Shown piece after piece: positions 6,270 to 13,893 of a stretch of 19,564 nt of DNA (position 1 is the stretch's first letter; each line of letters starts with the position of its first letter). Both the position numbers and the translations under genes were made by a program. The notes under the pieces are model-generated. The model was given only the letters and a program-made list of their open reading frames with translations, was not told the DNA's origin and made no database searches. Source of the DNA: VGJV01 sp964646415 (GTDB lineage Bacteria; Patescibacteriota; Minisyncoccia; UBA6257; 2-01-FULL-56-20); NCBI GenBank assembly GCA_964646415.1, contig CAZYEL010000018.1, forward strand, positions 1 to 19,564, in the 5' to 3' direction.

Positions 6270-8171
6270 TGAGAGTTTGTAAATAAACAGGGAAGTTCCT
6301 ACGCGGAAATCCGGAACGGGGAGATTCCCCATGCCGGGTGCGGGAGGGCGGAGTGCGGTGAGCCACCTATATTCATCTTCCGGTTTGCGCCCGAATCCCT
6401 TTGCCGTCGGCTGGATTGCGTTTTGGAAGGTGTTCACCGATATCGCAAGCCAACGGATGCCCTGCGCAACCGGGTTCCCTTTTTCGGATTTCCATTCAAC
6501 TCCTTTGCCGCCGAGGTAATAGCGCGGGCTGCCGCCTCCGAAGTAATCCACGGCGATTTTTTCCACGTCATTGTCATGGTTGTTGTCATTATTACGTTGC
6601 TCCACCCATTTTTTTAGCCGGAGCAGGTCTTGCCCCCAGTCATAGTTCGAGTCGGTCACGTAGCGATAGCCGTTCCGTGTGCCGCCGCCGAGCTCATTGA
6701 AGTAGGAAAGGAAGTGAGGTGCGGCAAGGGCAACCTCCGTGAGGAGCCAGAATCCAAGGAGTATCGCGCATGTCCATTGTATCGTTGCCGATGCTGCGCG
6801 CGGAAAGGAGGCAGTGTGCGCGCGGGTAAGGGCAAGTGCGCGCGTAAGCTGGGCTTTCCAAGCATGCGCGGCAAGGAGGTACATAAACGGAAGCGCGGGA
6901 ATGATGTGGCGGACGCCGATGTTCAGATTACTTTTCATGCTCCATGTCCAGTAGAGTGCGATGAAGATGCCGAGCGCCCACGCATCAAAATTCTTCTCTA
7001 TGGTTCCCGGGATGGCGCGGATGCGCCGCGGCATGCTGCGGATGAAGGTTGCGCACCCGATGATGCACGCACCCAATAGGAAAAGAAGCGCAGGGATCGT
7101 TTCCTTCATCCCGTAGACCATCGGAAAGTAGGAGGGCGACCCGACCCCGGATACCTTTCCAAGAAAATAATTGGTGTTCCCTCCGCCTGCGCGTTGTACA
7201 ACCATGAGAACTCCCAGGGAGTATTCCGCAAGGGGGCGGGTCAGGGGATTCTTTGTCGCGGCGATGGTGAGATCGGCAATACAGCGGAGGGGTTTGCATA
7301 TGGCGCCCGAGGGGGTCGGTCCGCCTTCAAACGAAGCAAGCGTGGCTGCGATATCGGCGTGCTGCCGTTTGGGCGGATAGCCGAGCGTGAAGAGCGCGTA
7401 GACGGGGTAAACGATGAAGGCATATGCGGTGAATACCACGAGGAGTGTCCGTCCCATCCACCTTCGCGCTTCGCCGATGTATTCTTTTGCCGTGGGGGGG
7501 GATGTGAGGAGTGTTTTGAGGACCGCAAGTATGAGGAAGTAGGGGATAAGGAGCACCGCGGAGAATTTCGCGATTTCAGCGACGCCGAGCGCCACGCCCG
7601 CGATGAAAAGGTTGTGCTTTGAAGGCGCCCGTAAGAACCGGAGAAAAGCGTATGTCGCGATAATGATGCCGAATGCCGCGCCTACATCCGTCGTAACATA
7701 ATGCCCATGCGCAAGGACGATGGGAGAGAGCGCGAAGAAGACTGCGGGGAGAAGCCCCCACATATTGCCAAGCGTTTCCCGCGCCCACATATAGAGGAAA
7801 AGGATGGCGAGGAGGGTGACGATGACGGGGCCTGCGCGCGCGACGCGGGCAAGGAGGTCCGCATCGTTGCCGGATTCATAGAGGAACGCGGTCCCGAAGT
7901 TCCATTGGCCGTTTATGTCCGACTGCCACGCCGCGAGGGATTCCGGGAAGGCGGGGTTGAGTGCGAGAAGCGGGAACCCCGCGAGGGCTTTGACCAGCGG
8001 GGGATGCTCGGGGTTCAGCCGGTAATCGAGTGCGGATACATATGCGTATCCTGCGGGGATATGGGCGAGTTCGTCCATTACCGGAGAATCGGTATACGCG
8101 CCCCATGTGAGAAGCAGTGCGGCAATGAGCATGATGCCCGCGCAGAGAAAAGAAGGGATGTGACGGCGCAT
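6264..8171 (-). CDS. PMT/GT39-type membrane glycosyltransferase
   Basis: A polytopic protein of 635 residues from the chosen start (MRRHIPSF) with roughly ten hydrophobic segments. It is like GT39 and related GT-C enzymes that move a sugar from a lipid-phosphate carrier to a protein or glycan outside the membrane. The first extracytoplasmic loop carries the catalytic-type D33-E34 in YTDSPVMDELAHIPAGYAYV, then YRLNPEHPPLVKA. Further landmarks are GHYVTTDVGAAF and NIGVRHIIPALPFMYL, and the C-terminal soluble part has SNYDWGQDLLRLKKW. An upstream ATG at 8280-8282 is in frame but would read through the divergent promoter and 90 nt of the DUF4012 gene, so it was rejected. The acceptor is unknown. 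An Asn/Asp-rich run (NNDNNHDND) is encoded by short triplet repeats. Confidence 0.88.
   Translation of the reverse strand: MRRHIPSFLCAGIMLIAALLLTWGAYTDSPVMDELAHIPAGYAYVSALDYRLNPEHPPLVKALAGFPLLALNPAFPESLAAWQSDINGQWNFGTAFLYESGNDADLLARVARAGPVIVTLLAILFLYMWARETLGNMWGLLPAVFFALSPIVLAHGHYVTTDVGAAFGIIIATYAFLRFLRAPSKHNLFIAGVALGVAEIAKFSAVLLIPYFLILAVLKTLLTSPPTAKEYIGEARRWMGRTLLVVFTAYAFIVYPVYALFTLGYPPKRQHADIAATLASFEGGPTPSGAICKPLRCIADLTIAATKNPLTRPLAEYSLGVLMVVQRAGGGNTNYFLGKVSGVGSPSYFPMVYGMKETIPALLFLLGACIIGCATFIRSMPRRIRAIPGTIEKNFDAWALGIFIALYWTWSMKSNLNIGVRHIIPALPFMYLLAAHAWKAQLTRALALTRAHTASFPRAASATIQWTCAILLGFWLLTEVALAAPHFLSYFNELGGGTRNGYRYVTDSNYDWGQDLLRLKKWVEQRNNDNNHDNDVEKIAVDYFGGGSPRYYLGGKGVEWKSEKGNPVAQGIRWLAISVNTFQNAIQPTAKGFGRKPEDEYRWLTALRPPAPGMGNLPVPDFRVGTSLFIYKLSR
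6566..6599 (-). repeat. in-frame AAY/GAY triplet repeat in the glycosyltransferase gene
   Basis: The minus strand reads CGTAATAATGACAACAACC then ATGACAATGACG, encoding RNNDNNHDND in the soluble C-terminal part. It is low-complexity sequence in a loop and a candidate site for length variation. Confidence 0.55.
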
Positions 8172-8188
8172 GATGCTATTATAACCAA
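8172..8188. promoter_or_regulatory. shared bidirectional -10 with two leaderless-type starts
   Basis: Between the divergent start codons (minus 8169-8171, plus 8189-8191) there are only 17 nt. They hold ATTATA: read on the minus strand this is TATAAT (8183-8178), and on the plus strand TATTAT at 8177-8182. Each box ends exactly 6 nt before its own ATG, so transcription from either would start at the start codon. On the minus side TTGACG (8209-8204) could be a -35, though the spacing is a long 20 nt. No plus-strand -35 was seen. Confidence 0.65.
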
Positions 8189-10177
8189 ATGCCGAAACCC
8201 GAGCGTCAATCCCGTTCATATGCGGACGTGCGCGCCGTGCCCCGTTCGCGAACCGTTTCTTCGCCCCGGGCGAATGTTTCACGGCCCATGCCGGGGCATC
8301 CCCACGTGATGCGCATTGCGGTAACCTTCGTGCTCGCGGCAGTCGTTGTGGCAGGCGTATTTTTTATCGGTTCCGCGCGGGAGTTCCCCCGTTCGGTAGA
8401 GCGCAGCGTTTCCGGCATCAGCGAAGGAGTACGGGATCTCCAGGCATTCGATACTTCCGGCGCCCGCGAGAGTTTCGGGCGCGCGCGCGATGCCGTGGAA
8501 GGGTTTTCGGAGAATCCATTCGGGGCGGTCCAATCCTTTGTGAGCGGAGTGCCGACCTTGTTTCAAAGCATATCGTCTCTTGCGGGAGCGGGCATCGCGG
8601 TATCGGAAGATTTGGAGTATGTCGAAACTCATGCGCTTGAAGCACTGCTGCAGGGGGATGGGAGCGGAGTCATGGAGCGCCTTGACCGCATCGCCCGTTT
8701 GTTTCAGGAGATCCGGGCGGCGACCCAGTCGCTTACGTCGCAAGCCGACGGTCTCGGGATGGAGGCATCGTTTCCGGAGTCCATAGCGCCTTTTTCTTTT
8801 GATGCGGGTTCCCTCGGGCAATTTCTCACCGCAGGGCTTTCGTGGTTGCGGGTTCCCGAAGGGCGCCGCTTTGCGGTGCTTTTCCAAAACCCCGCGGAGA
8901 TGCGTCCTGCGGGGGGGTTCCTCGGGAGTTTTGCGGAAGTAGCGACGCGGGACGGAGTAGCCGTTTCTTCCACGGTGCGGGATATTCTTGAGGCGGACCG
9001 CACATTTTCTGCCAATATTGTCCCGCCGCGCCCGCTTCAGGGAGTAATGCGCCGATGGAAGGCGGCGGATGCGAACTGGTTTTTCGACTTTCCGACCTCC
9101 GCCGCGCATGTGGCGCGATTTCTTGAAGGTTCGGAATTGTATCGGCGCGCATCCACCACGTTCGACGGGATAATTGCCGTATCGCCGCGCGTGGTGGCAG
9201 ACATACTTTCCCGCACGGGACCTATCCAAGTTCCCGGGTTAGGTACATTACATGCAGACAATTTTCTTTCCGTGCTGCAGACCGACGTGCAAACGCGCCA
9301 AGCTTCCGGAGAACCTCTCCCGAAGCAGGCGCTTTCCGCAATATTCGCGAGTTTGCGTGAGCGTTTTGGCGCGCTTGACCCGGCGGTGAAGCAGGAGATT
9401 GCGGGGCTTTTTTCGGATTGGGTTTCGCGCCGGGACATTATGGTATATGTGGACGACGCCCCGCTTCAGAGCATGATTGAGCAATATGGGTTGGGTGGTG
9501 AAGTAATGCGCCTCCCCGAAGACTTCGAAGGCGATTATCTTGCGATTGTGGATGCGAATGTGGGTGGCGGGAAAACGGACGGTTTTATGAATCAGCGTGT
9601 GACGTGGGAGAGCCAGATTAATACGGACGGAGTGGTGACAAACCACCTTGTTCTTACCCGCAGCCATGAAGGTGGGAAGAGTCCGTATTCCTGGAACAGA
9701 TTACCGAACGACGATTATCTTCAGGTATTTGTTCCTCCGCGCGCGGAACTTGCGAATTTCTCCGGAGGAAAAACAGTGGCGGTGCCGGTGCGTCCGGAAT
9801 ACAGGAATTTTTCCTCGGACCCGCTTCTTGCGGAGATTGAGCTCGGCACGGAGGAGTCCGTGGCGTTCCCCCAAGTTGCCACTCATATCGAGTCGGGGAA
9901 GCGGGTGTTCGCGACGCGCACGGTAACTCCGCGCGGAGGGCGAACGCAGATTGTGTTGGATTACGCCCATCGCTTATTCGTGAATCCCGGCGTCGGCACG
10001 CAGTATCGTTTTGTGTTTGAGCGTCAGGCGGGGAGTGCACGGGAATACCGTTTCACGGTGAGCGCTCCCGTGGGTTTTCGTTTTCGCGAAACCGGTTTGC
10101 CGGTATGGAATTCCACAACGAGCGATCCGCCCGGACGGCTGGTGGTGGACCTCACGCTTGAGCGTGTGCAGGACTAA
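8189..10177 (+). CDS. DUF4012 domain-containing membrane-anchored protein
   Basis: A 662-residue protein with a basic N-terminus, one transmembrane helix at about 42-61 (VTFVLAAVVVAGVFFIGSA) and a large outside region. The DUF4012 signature is clear: FAVLFQNPAEMRPAGGFLGS (about 228-247), followed by the WKAADANWFFDFPTSA and FDGIIAVSPRVVADILSRTG blocks. DUF4012 proteins are common in CPR bacteria and Actinobacteria. They are thought to be surface or envelope proteins, sometimes near polysaccharide genes, but have no established activity. It diverges from a glycosyltransferase gene across a shared -10, which makes a linked envelope role plausible. It is followed by lepA after 55 nt. The start is the first ATG after the -10 and gives a typical signal-anchor. 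Confidence 0.88.
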   Translation: MPKPERQSRSYADVRAVPRSRTVSSPRANVSRPMPGHPHVMRIAVTFVLAAVVVAGVFFIGSAREFPRSVERSVSGISEGVRDLQAFDTSGARESFGRARDAVEGFSENPFGAVQSFVSGVPTLFQSISSLAGAGIAVSEDLEYVETHALEALLQGDGSGVMERLDRIARLFQEIRAATQSLTSQADGLGMEASFPESIAPFSFDAGSLGQFLTAGLSWLRVPEGRRFAVLFQNPAEMRPAGGFLGSFAEVATRDGVAVSSTVRDILEADRTFSANIVPPRPLQGVMRRWKAADANWFFDFPTSAAHVARFLEGSELYRRASTTFDGIIAVSPRVVADILSRTGPIQVPGLGTLHADNFLSVLQTDVQTRQASGEPLPKQALSAIFASLRERFGALDPAVKQEIAGLFSDWVSRRDIMVYVDDAPLQSMIEQYGLGGEVMRLPEDFEGDYLAIVDANVGGGKTDGFMNQRVTWESQINTDGVVTNHLVLTRSHEGGKSPYSWNRLPNDDYLQVFVPPRAELANFSGGKTVAVPVRPEYRNFSSDPLLAEIELGTEESVAFPQVATHIESGKRVFATRTVTPRGGRTQIVLDYAHRLFVNPGVGTQYRFVFERQAGSAREYRFTVSAPVGFRFRETGLPVWNSTTSDPPGRLVVDLTLERVQD

Positions 10178-10232
10178 TGGGTCTTCCGCATGCGCAGGGA
10201 AGGGGGTAGTATATCGCGGAGCCGGCACTTTC

Positions 10233-12116
10233 ATGGATGACATAAGAAACTTCGTTATCATTGCCCACATCGATGCGGGCAAATCCACGCTTGCGGACCG
10301 GCTGCTTGAGATTACCGGCACCGTGGAGGCGCGTTCGATGCGCCCGCAGTATCTTGACCAGCTTGATTTGGAACGGGAGCGCGGCATTACGATAAAAATG
10401 GCACCCGTGCGCATGAAGTATCATCCTTCATTAACGAATAGCGAATTTGATGCGAATAAGCGAATTATTCCATTCGCAAATTCGGAGGATAATTCGTTAT
10501 TCGCTGATGAATACGCTCTCAACTTGATTGATACCCCCGGCCATTCCGACTTCGGGTATGAAGTGTCGCGGGCGCTTATGGCGGTAGAGGGAGCGGTTCT
10601 TCTTGTGGATGGAACAAAAGGCATTCAGGCGCAGACGCTTGCGAATTTGCGGGCGGCGCGGCGCGCGGGACTCCGGGTCGTAGGTGCGGTGAACAAAGTG
10701 GATATCCGCCCCGCGCATATTGAGCAGATTATTGAAGCCACCGCCGAACTTCTCGGGGAGAAACCCGCGGACATCCTCCGCATTTCGGCGAAGACGGGAG
10801 CGGGCATACGCGAATTGCTGGATTCGGTTATTACAAAAGTACCCCCGCCCCGCTTGACGCCGGAGGGAAACCTGCCGATTTCCCGCGGGCTTATTTTTGA
10901 TTCGCTGTACGACGACCATAAGGGAATCGTTGCTTTTGTCCGGATGTATAACGGGGAGATTCGCGGGGGAGATGAAGTGTATCTTGCGGCAACCGGCGGG
11001 CGCGTACGCGTCAAGGAAGTGGGGTATTTCGCGCCCAAGTTTACCGTGTGCGACACTCTTCGCGAGGGTATGATTGGTTATATCGCGACGGGACTCAAGG
11101 AGCCGGCGCTCGTCAAGATTGGCGATACCATCGTCAGATATCGGAAGTCGGATTTCCCGTCTTCCGTTTCCAACATCCGTACCCTTGCGCTGCCGGGGTA
11201 TCGCGAGCCGCAGCCAGTGGTGTTCATCTCATTTTACCCGGACAGCGGGTCCGAGTTCGAGGACCTTGAGCGGGCGCTCGCGCGGCTGAAGTTGAACGAC
11301 CCCGCGTTGTACTTTGAGCCCGATTCGAACGAGGCGCTTGGCAGGGGTTTCAAGGTGGGGTTTCTGGGGCAGCTTCACTTCGAAATCGCCGCGAGCCGCC
11401 TCGCGCGCGAGTTCAATCTTTCTTTTCTTACCAGTTTCCCTTCGGTGGCATACAGGGTTGAGGAACACGGGGCCTCGCGGGTGATTACGCAGCCGCAGGA
11501 TTTTCCCGATAAGCCCGACAAGGTGTGGGAGCCGATGATCCGGCTTGAAATCGTGGTCCCCCCCGTTTATTTGAATCAGGTGTTGGGGCTTCAGCATGTG
11601 TTTGAATTCACCGTGGATGAGATACGGAATCTCGGTGCGCACCTCACGCTCACGGCGCGGATGCCCTTGCGGGAGCTGATACGCGATTTCGACGACCGTG
11701 TAAAATCCGCGTCGGCGGGATTCGCCTCGTTTAGCTATGAGCTTGAAGGCGAGGCGGAGGGGGATGTGGAGAAACTTGAAGTGTTGCTTGCGAACGAAGT
11801 CGTGCCCGCGCTTACGCGCGTGGTGCCGAAATCAAGCCTGATGCACGAGGCGCGGCAGACCGTGGAGCGGCTGAAAGGACTGCTTCCGGGACAGCAGTTT
11901 GCGCAGGCGATTCAGGCGCGGGCGCAGGGAAGAATCCTTGCGCGCGAGACGATTCCCGCGATGCGGAAGGAGCTCGGCAATTTCGGAAAAACGGGCGGCG
12001 ACAGGACAAGGAAAATGAAGTTGTGGAAGAAGCAGCAGGAAGGAAAGAAAAAACTTTTGGAGCACGCGCGGGTGAGGCTTAGCCCCGAGGTGTTTCGGGA
12101 GATACTCAAAAAGTAG
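10233..12116 (+). CDS. lepA: elongation factor 4 (LepA) GTPase
   Basis: A translational GTPase of 627 residues that acts on the ribosome. G1 is AHIDAGKST (11-19), where most LepA proteins have AHIDHGKST. RERGITIKM is the switch I region, DTPGHSDF is G3 with the catalytic His, NKVD is G4 and SAKTG is G5. The LepA-specific C-terminal domain is present, with GQQFAQAIQARAQGRILARE and the basic RKMKLWKKQQEGKKK tail. The start at MDDIRNFVIIAH was preferred; the in-frame upstream ATG at 10158 would overlap the DUF4012 gene. Residues about 65-92, between APVRMKYH and YALNLIDTPGH, are an extra segment encoded by palindromic heptamer repeats (see 10434-10505). Confidence 0.97.
   Translation: MDDIRNFVIIAHIDAGKSTLADRLLEITGTVEARSMRPQYLDQLDLERERGITIKMAPVRMKYHPSLTNSEFDANKRIIPFANSEDNSLFADEYALNLIDTPGHSDFGYEVSRALMAVEGAVLLVDGTKGIQAQTLANLRAARRAGLRVVGAVNKVDIRPAHIEQIIEATAELLGEKPADILRISAKTGAGIRELLDSVITKVPPPRLTPEGNLPISRGLIFDSLYDDHKGIVAFVRMYNGEIRGGDEVYLAATGGRVRVKEVGYFAPKFTVCDTLREGMIGYIATGLKEPALVKIGDTIVRYRKSDFPSSVSNIRTLALPGYREPQPVVFISFYPDSGSEFEDLERALARLKLNDPALYFEPDSNEALGRGFKVGFLGQLHFEIAASRLAREFNLSFLTSFPSVAYRVEEHGASRVITQPQDFPDKPDKVWEPMIRLEIVVPPVYLNQVLGLQHVFEFTVDEIRNLGAHLTLTARMPLRELIRDFDDRVKSASAGFASFSYELEGEAEGDVEKLEVLLANEVVPALTRVVPKSSLMHEARQTVERLKGLLPGQQFAQAIQARAQGRILARETIPAMRKELGNFGKTGGDRTRKMKLWKKQQEGKKKLLEHARVRLSPEVFREILKK
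10434..10505 (+). repeat. palindromic heptamer array inserted in frame in lepA
   Basis: Units of GCGAATA/GCGAATT on the 5' side and ATTCGCA/ATTCGTT/ATTCGCT on the 3' side. The arms GCGAATAAGCGAATTATTCC (10452-10471) and GGATAATTCGTTATTCGC (10487-10504) are complementary apart from two single extra bases, with a 15-nt loop. It sits in the lepA reading frame between switch I and the G3 motif and adds about 25 residues. A palindromic element read through in frame resembles the Rickettsia palindromic elements in concept. Confidence 0.8.
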
Positions 12117-12155
12117 CTTTTCCGCCTGGGGCGGATCCGCCTTTGGTGGAAAGCT
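12115..12155. repeat. palindromic element after lepA, possible terminator
   Basis: AGCTTTTCCGCC (12115-12126) pairs with GGTGGAAAGCT (12145-12155) with one bulge and one wobble pair, around a perfect 12-nt palindrome GGCGGATCCGCC (12130-12141). The 5' arm overlaps the lepA stop codon. There is no T-run behind it, so termination is uncertain; the motif is typical of dispersed CPR palindromes. Confidence 0.5.
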
Positions 12156-12159
12156 TTGA

Positions 12160-12187
12160 GTGATAAGCGATAAGTGGTAAGTTTACA
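12160..12187 (+). repeat. heptamer array directly before the ftsB-like gene
   Basis: Four consecutive 7-nt units: GTGATAA, GCGATAA, GTGGTAA, GTTTACA. The array ends 2 nt before the start codon at 12190, so it occupies the place of the ribosome binding site. Confidence 0.7.
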
Positions 12188-12189
12188 TT

Positions 12190-12495
12190 ATGAGAATCGC
12201 TGCCATTCTTGCATTAGTGCTGGTAATAGCGGTAATAGGGTTTGAGATACGCCGGTTTTTTGTGGAAGGGAACATTGCGCAGCAGTCGCTCAAGGGCATT
12301 GAGGCGAAGTTCGATAAAGCGAAAAGCGAATCGGCGGCGCTTGAGGCGAATCTCAAATATTTCACGCAGCCCGAGAATCTGGAGAAGGAAATGCGCGCCC
12401 GTTTTAACTACCGGAGCGCTGGCGAGAAGCTTTTGATTCTTGTGCCGAAGGAGCCGACTTCGACGGAGGACTTTGTTCCTGGGGTATCACCATAA
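12190..12495 (+). CDS. ftsB: FtsB/DivIC-like septum formation initiator
   Basis: A 101-residue bitopic protein: one N-terminal transmembrane helix (about 3-18, IAAILALVLVIAVIGF), then a coiled coil (about 28-56, QQSLKGIEAKFDKAKSESAA) and the family-typical end, YFTQPENLEKEMRARFNYRS followed by EKLLILVP. This is the layout of FtsB/DivIC, which pairs with FtsL and binds FtsQ to control septal peptidoglycan synthesis. Length is normal. The start follows a heptamer array and has no clear Shine-Dalgarno. The stop codon is separated from the next start by a single base, so the two genes are almost certainly translated as a pair. FtsL of the same fold is the main alternative, but the conserved C-terminal pattern favours FtsB. 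Confidence 0.85.
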   Translation: MRIAAILALVLVIAVIGFEIRRFFVEGNIAQQSLKGIEAKFDKAKSESAALEANLKYFTQPENLEKEMRARFNYRSAGEKLLILVPKEPTSTEDFVPGVSP

Positions 12496-12496
12496 C

Positions 12497-13051
12497 ATGC
12501 GGCGCTACATTATCTTTTTTTCAATCATCGCGGGTACGGTTGCCGGAGTACTCTTCGTGCGCGCCGGGTACTACCCCGTGGCGCTTGTGGGGGGAGATTT
12601 TCTCTTTGCCCGCGATTTTTGGAACCAATACCGCGCCATGAGGACATATTACGAAAAGAGCAGCGCGATGTACGGAGTGAGCAGCACGATGCCCGTTGCC
12701 GACATGGAGCGCGCGGTGCTCGAGGGGATGATTGAAGAATCGCTTGTCCGCGCGGGTGTCCGGCATGAAGTGGGAGCGGAGGTAGACCACTTGGTATCGG
12801 CGCGCGTGGATTCTTTCTTGAGCGATTCAGACCTTGTGCGCGCCGCGGATGTTGCGTATGGAGTGAACGCGCAAGAGTTTCGCGCAATGGTGCTTGTGCC
12901 CCAGGCGGAGCGCGAGATCCTCACGGGAAAACTTTTCCTGCGGGGGGAGAAGCTTCAGGATTGGCTCGAAGAAGCGAAACGGCATGAGCGCGTGATAATG
13001 CTCGCACCGGGGTTCCGCTGGAACGGTTCAGGATTGGAAGCAAAGCAGTAA
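12497..13051 (+). CDS. membrane-anchored SurA_N-like protein lacking a PPIase domain
   Basis: A 184-residue protein with an N-terminal membrane anchor (about 4-21, YIIFFSIIAGTVAGVLFV). Then comes a SurA/PrsA N-terminal-like chaperone region: ALVGGDFLFARDFWNQYRAM resembles the 'VNGEPI...FW' opening, and RAVLEGMIEESLVRAGVRHE resembles the helix that precedes the rotamase domain in these chaperones. No parvulin domain follows; the protein ends soon after the helical part. It begins 1 nt after the ftsB-like stop, so it may act with that protein in the envelope. The start MRRYIIFF was chosen over an ATG at 12440 that lies inside ftsB. The family call is by pattern only. Confidence 0.6.
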   Translation: MRRYIIFFSIIAGTVAGVLFVRAGYYPVALVGGDFLFARDFWNQYRAMRTYYEKSSAMYGVSSTMPVADMERAVLEGMIEESLVRAGVRHEVGAEVDHLVSARVDSFLSDSDLVRAADVAYGVNAQEFRAMVLVPQAEREILTGKLFLRGEKLQDWLEEAKRHERVIMLAPGFRWNGSGLEAKQ

Positions 13052-13076
13052 AGTTTTCCGTCGCTCGAGAGGTTTG

Positions 13077-13138
13077 CCCCGTCAGAGGCAAGGAATCGTA
13101 GATTCCTGCCCCGGCTTGCGCGAGGATCTCTGACGGGG
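13077..13138. repeat. inverted-repeat element upstream of pcm1 (CCCCGTCAGAG / CTCTGACGGGG)
   Basis: Perfect 11-bp arms at 13077-13087 and 13128-13138 enclose an inner hairpin GGAATC-GTA-GATTCC (13092-13106), which extends to GGCA/TGCC with one bulged A. The arms are a variant of those flanking the rpoD leader (17332-17433): the changed position is C/G here and T/A there, so pairing is kept. It lies 44 nt before pcm1 and just after the SurA_N-like gene, and could be a terminator, a leader structure or a mobile palindromic repeat. Confidence 0.75.
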
Positions 13139-13182
13139 TTGACGGAGGTCGTGCGGAGGCGCACCATTAAAAGGTTGGGCTT

Positions 13183-13848
13183 ATGACGAAGGACGACCTG
13201 CTTGAAGAACTTAAGGCGTATCAGGTCTTGCGGTCCCCGTCGCTGATCCGGGCTTTTCACGAGGTGGATCGGCGCGATTTCGTACTCCCTGATTTCATTG
13301 AAGAAGCATACGCGGACTACCCGCTTCCCATCGGATTTGAACAGACCATTTCTCAACCGCTGACTGTCGCGTTTATGCTTGAGCTTCTCCTCCCGCGGCC
13401 GGGGGAGCACATACTCGAAATCGGGACGGGTTCCGGCTGGCAGGCGGCGCTTTTGGGGTATGTGCTGACCGAGGGAGTTGCGAAAACGAAATACAGCTGC
13501 CGTTTCGCGGTGGTTTCAATGGAGCGCATTTTGCCGTTGAGTGAGCTTGCGGAGAGAAATATACGGAAGTGCGGCGCGGTGGGGAAAGACGCAGTGCGGG
13601 TGGTGACGGGAGACGGGTCGCGAGGATACCCGCAGTGTGCGCCGTACGACCGGATTATATCGGCGGCAACCACGGACTGTATCCCTGTCGCATGGAGAGA
13701 GCAGTTGCGGGTGGGGGGCAGGATCGTGGCGCCCGTCGAAGACACTATCGAAGTGCACGACAAGCTTTCGTCGAATGAATATAACATCCGGGTCTACCAC
13801 GGGTTCCGGTTCGTGCCGCTGGTGACGGATGAGCGGGACGGCGATTAG
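13183..13848 (+). CDS. pcm: protein-L-isoaspartate O-methyltransferase, first copy
   Basis: A 221-residue SAM-dependent methyltransferase that methylates isoaspartyl residues in aged proteins and starts their repair. The family block AYADYPLPIGFEQTISQP (43-59) holds the substrate-binding Ser57. The SAM-binding motif I is LEIGTGSGWQAALL (78-91), then VVTGDGSRG and PYDRIISAATTDCIP, and the GGRIVAPV block (about 179-186) follows. All usual motifs are in place. AAAAGG 8-13 nt before the ATG is a plausible Shine-Dalgarno, unlike most genes in this window. It follows an inverted-repeat element and is followed by a second copy after 45 nt. The C-terminal VYHGFRFVPL strand is normal for the family. 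Confidence 0.93.
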   Translation: MTKDDLLEELKAYQVLRSPSLIRAFHEVDRRDFVLPDFIEEAYADYPLPIGFEQTISQPLTVAFMLELLLPRPGEHILEIGTGSGWQAALLGYVLTEGVAKTKYSCRFAVVSMERILPLSELAERNIRKCGAVGKDAVRVVTGDGSRGYPQCAPYDRIISAATTDCIPVAWREQLRVGGRIVAPVEDTIEVHDKLSSNEYNIRVYHGFRFVPLVTDERDGD

Positions 13849-13893
13849 GGGTTGACGAGCTTTTGGGAGAAAGGCACTATGAGAAGGTTACCT

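Noticed and set aside
8172..8282. 37-residue N-terminal extension of the glycosyltransferase
   Set aside because: It would place the start inside the divergent DUF4012 gene and upstream of the -10; the extension is Arg/Gly-rich and unlike a signal-anchor.
8279..9229. 316-codon minus-strand frame inside the DUF4012 gene
   Set aside because: Arg-rich shadow frame opposite a well-supported gene, with no domain and no start signal.
10158..10232. 25-residue N-terminal extension of LepA
   Set aside because: The family begins at MDDIRNFVIIAH; the extension overlaps the previous gene and is low-complexity.
4021..12187. Heptamer arrays as a CRISPR array
   Set aside because: Units are 7 nt, degenerate and without spacers, and no cas gene is present.
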